From an uncultured Carnobacterium sp. (GTDB lineage Bacteria; Bacillota; Bacilli; Lactobacillales; Aerococcaceae): 16,800 nucleotides of DNA. The position numbers were made by a program, and so were the translations under genes. Under the pieces are notes generated by a model that saw nothing but the letters and a program-made list of their open reading frames with translations, made no database searches and was not told where the DNA came from. Location of the stretch: the NCBI GenBank assembly GCA_937967765.1, contig CALCML010000174.1:1-16800 (forward strand), given 5' to 3'. This document shows, piece after piece, positions 16,161 to 16,800 of this stretch (position 1 is the first letter of the stretch; each line of letters opens with the position of its first letter).

Positions 16161-16800
16161 ATGGAAAAGAAACTCATTGCCATCGACCTTGATGGAACTA
16201 CATTAAACAACAACTCAGAACTGACACAAGAAACAATCGACACCCTTCATGCCGTGAAAAACTTAGGTCATGAGGTAGCCATTGTCACAGGTCGCCCTTA
16301 CCGTAATTCAAAACAATATTACGATCAACTAAACCTAGGTGGACCAATCGCAAACTTCAACGGTGCCCTCTGCCATATTCCAGGAATGCCTGAATGGGAT
16401 GGAAAATACCACATCACATTGGATTCAGAATTCGTACTCGATTTAGTGGCCTTTAACAAGACTCTTCCTGTTGACTACTTAATGGTCGAAGGAACCGAGC
16501 TTGTGTATTCAGATATGGAGGAACTTCCGGAGTGTCCGTATTATCCAAAAGACCAAAAACCAATCGTTATTGGGAAAGATACAAAACTGCAAGAACAACC
16601 AACTGCTGTAGCGCTCTTCTCGGATATTGAGAAACAACCAGAGATTAAATCAAAAATCTTAGACCGCTATGATAACGACATTGAAATCCGTACTTGGGGC
16701 GGTAGCTTCCCATGTTTAGAAGTGATTTCACCTGGCATTCATAAGGCTAAAGCTCTTGAGCATTTATCTCGTTACTACGGCATTAAACAAGAAAACATTC
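16161..16800 (+). CDS. Cof-type HAD-IIB family phosphatase (partial, C-terminus off the right edge)
   Basis: The plus strand reads open from ATG 16161 to the edge, 213 codons. Motif I is IAIDLDGTTLN with Asp9 and Asp11, motif II is IVTGR (Thr43), and motif III Lys is probably Lys195 in SPGIHKAKAL. The roughly 100-residue segment between motifs II and III is the C2 cap of subclass IIB. Such proteins dephosphorylate sugar phosphates or cofactors such as FMN and pyridoxal phosphate; the substrate here is unknown. AAAGGAGAAAGA precedes the ATG. About 60-70 residues, including motif IV, should lie beyond the window. Confidence 0.94.
   Translation, partial: MEKKLIAIDLDGTTLNNNSELTQETIDTLHAVKNLGHEVAIVTGRPYRNSKQYYDQLNLGGPIANFNGALCHIPGMPEWDGKYHITLDSEFVLDLVAFNKTLPVDYLMVEGTELVYSDMEELPECPYYPKDQKPIVIGKDTKLQEQPTAVALFSDIEKQPEIKSKILDRYDNDIEIRTWGGSFPCLEVISPGIHKAKALEHLSRYYGIKQENI

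Overview
The window reads as chromosomal DNA of a low-GC Gram-positive coccus or rod of the order Lactobacillales. Supporting signs are strong purine-rich ribosome binding sites, AT-rich spacers, two LPxTG wall-anchored proteins, a Lactobacillus casei-type long thymidylate synthase, and housekeeping genes of Bacilli type. A Carnobacteriaceae member such as Granulicatella would fit, but that placement is inference. There is no transposase, integrase, CRISPR array, tRNA or rRNA gene. Almost everything is on the minus strand, so it is described here from high to low coordinates within each unit.

Region by region. 1-1467 holds the start of a pyruvate dehydrogenase operon (pdhA, then pdhB running off the left edge). 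1468-1775 is a 308-base spacer with the likely pdh promoter, a 77-base imperfect palindrome and three copies of one 14-base motif. 1776-2834 is dinB (DNA polymerase IV). 2929-3372 is a small unknown membrane protein with its own promoter and terminator. 3509-5137 is an LPxTG adhesin with a CnaB stalk domain. 5229-10931 is a five-gene operon in the order fhs, ABC-F ATPase, thyA, dfrA, ung. 11030-12817 is a second LPxTG protein with a 14-unit TTTEAP repeat. 12958-14298 is a MATE efflux pump.

14433-14940 is a plus-strand pocket: a 101-residue hypothetical gene followed by a highly foldable, GGA-rich stretch that ends in a strong terminator. I propose this stretch as a structured non-coding RNA; I could not match it to a family I know. 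On the right are a yitW/sufT-like Fe-S assembly gene and a yitV-like esterase (15272 down to 14943 and 16045 down to 15284). A divergent Cof-type HAD phosphatase gene (16161 onward) runs off the right edge.

How the genes work together. The fhs-thyA-dfrA-ung set is a coherent folate and thymidylate module. Fhs charges tetrahydrofolate with formate, ThyA uses methylene-tetrahydrofolate to make dTMP, DHFR regenerates tetrahydrofolate, and Ung removes uracil that enters DNA when dTMP runs short. The ABC-F protein co-transcribed with them probably acts on the ribosome. The two surface proteins are separate single-gene units, each bounded by its own promoter and terminator. The least ordinary part of the window is the plus-strand pocket with its candidate RNA; most of the rest is conserved core genome.
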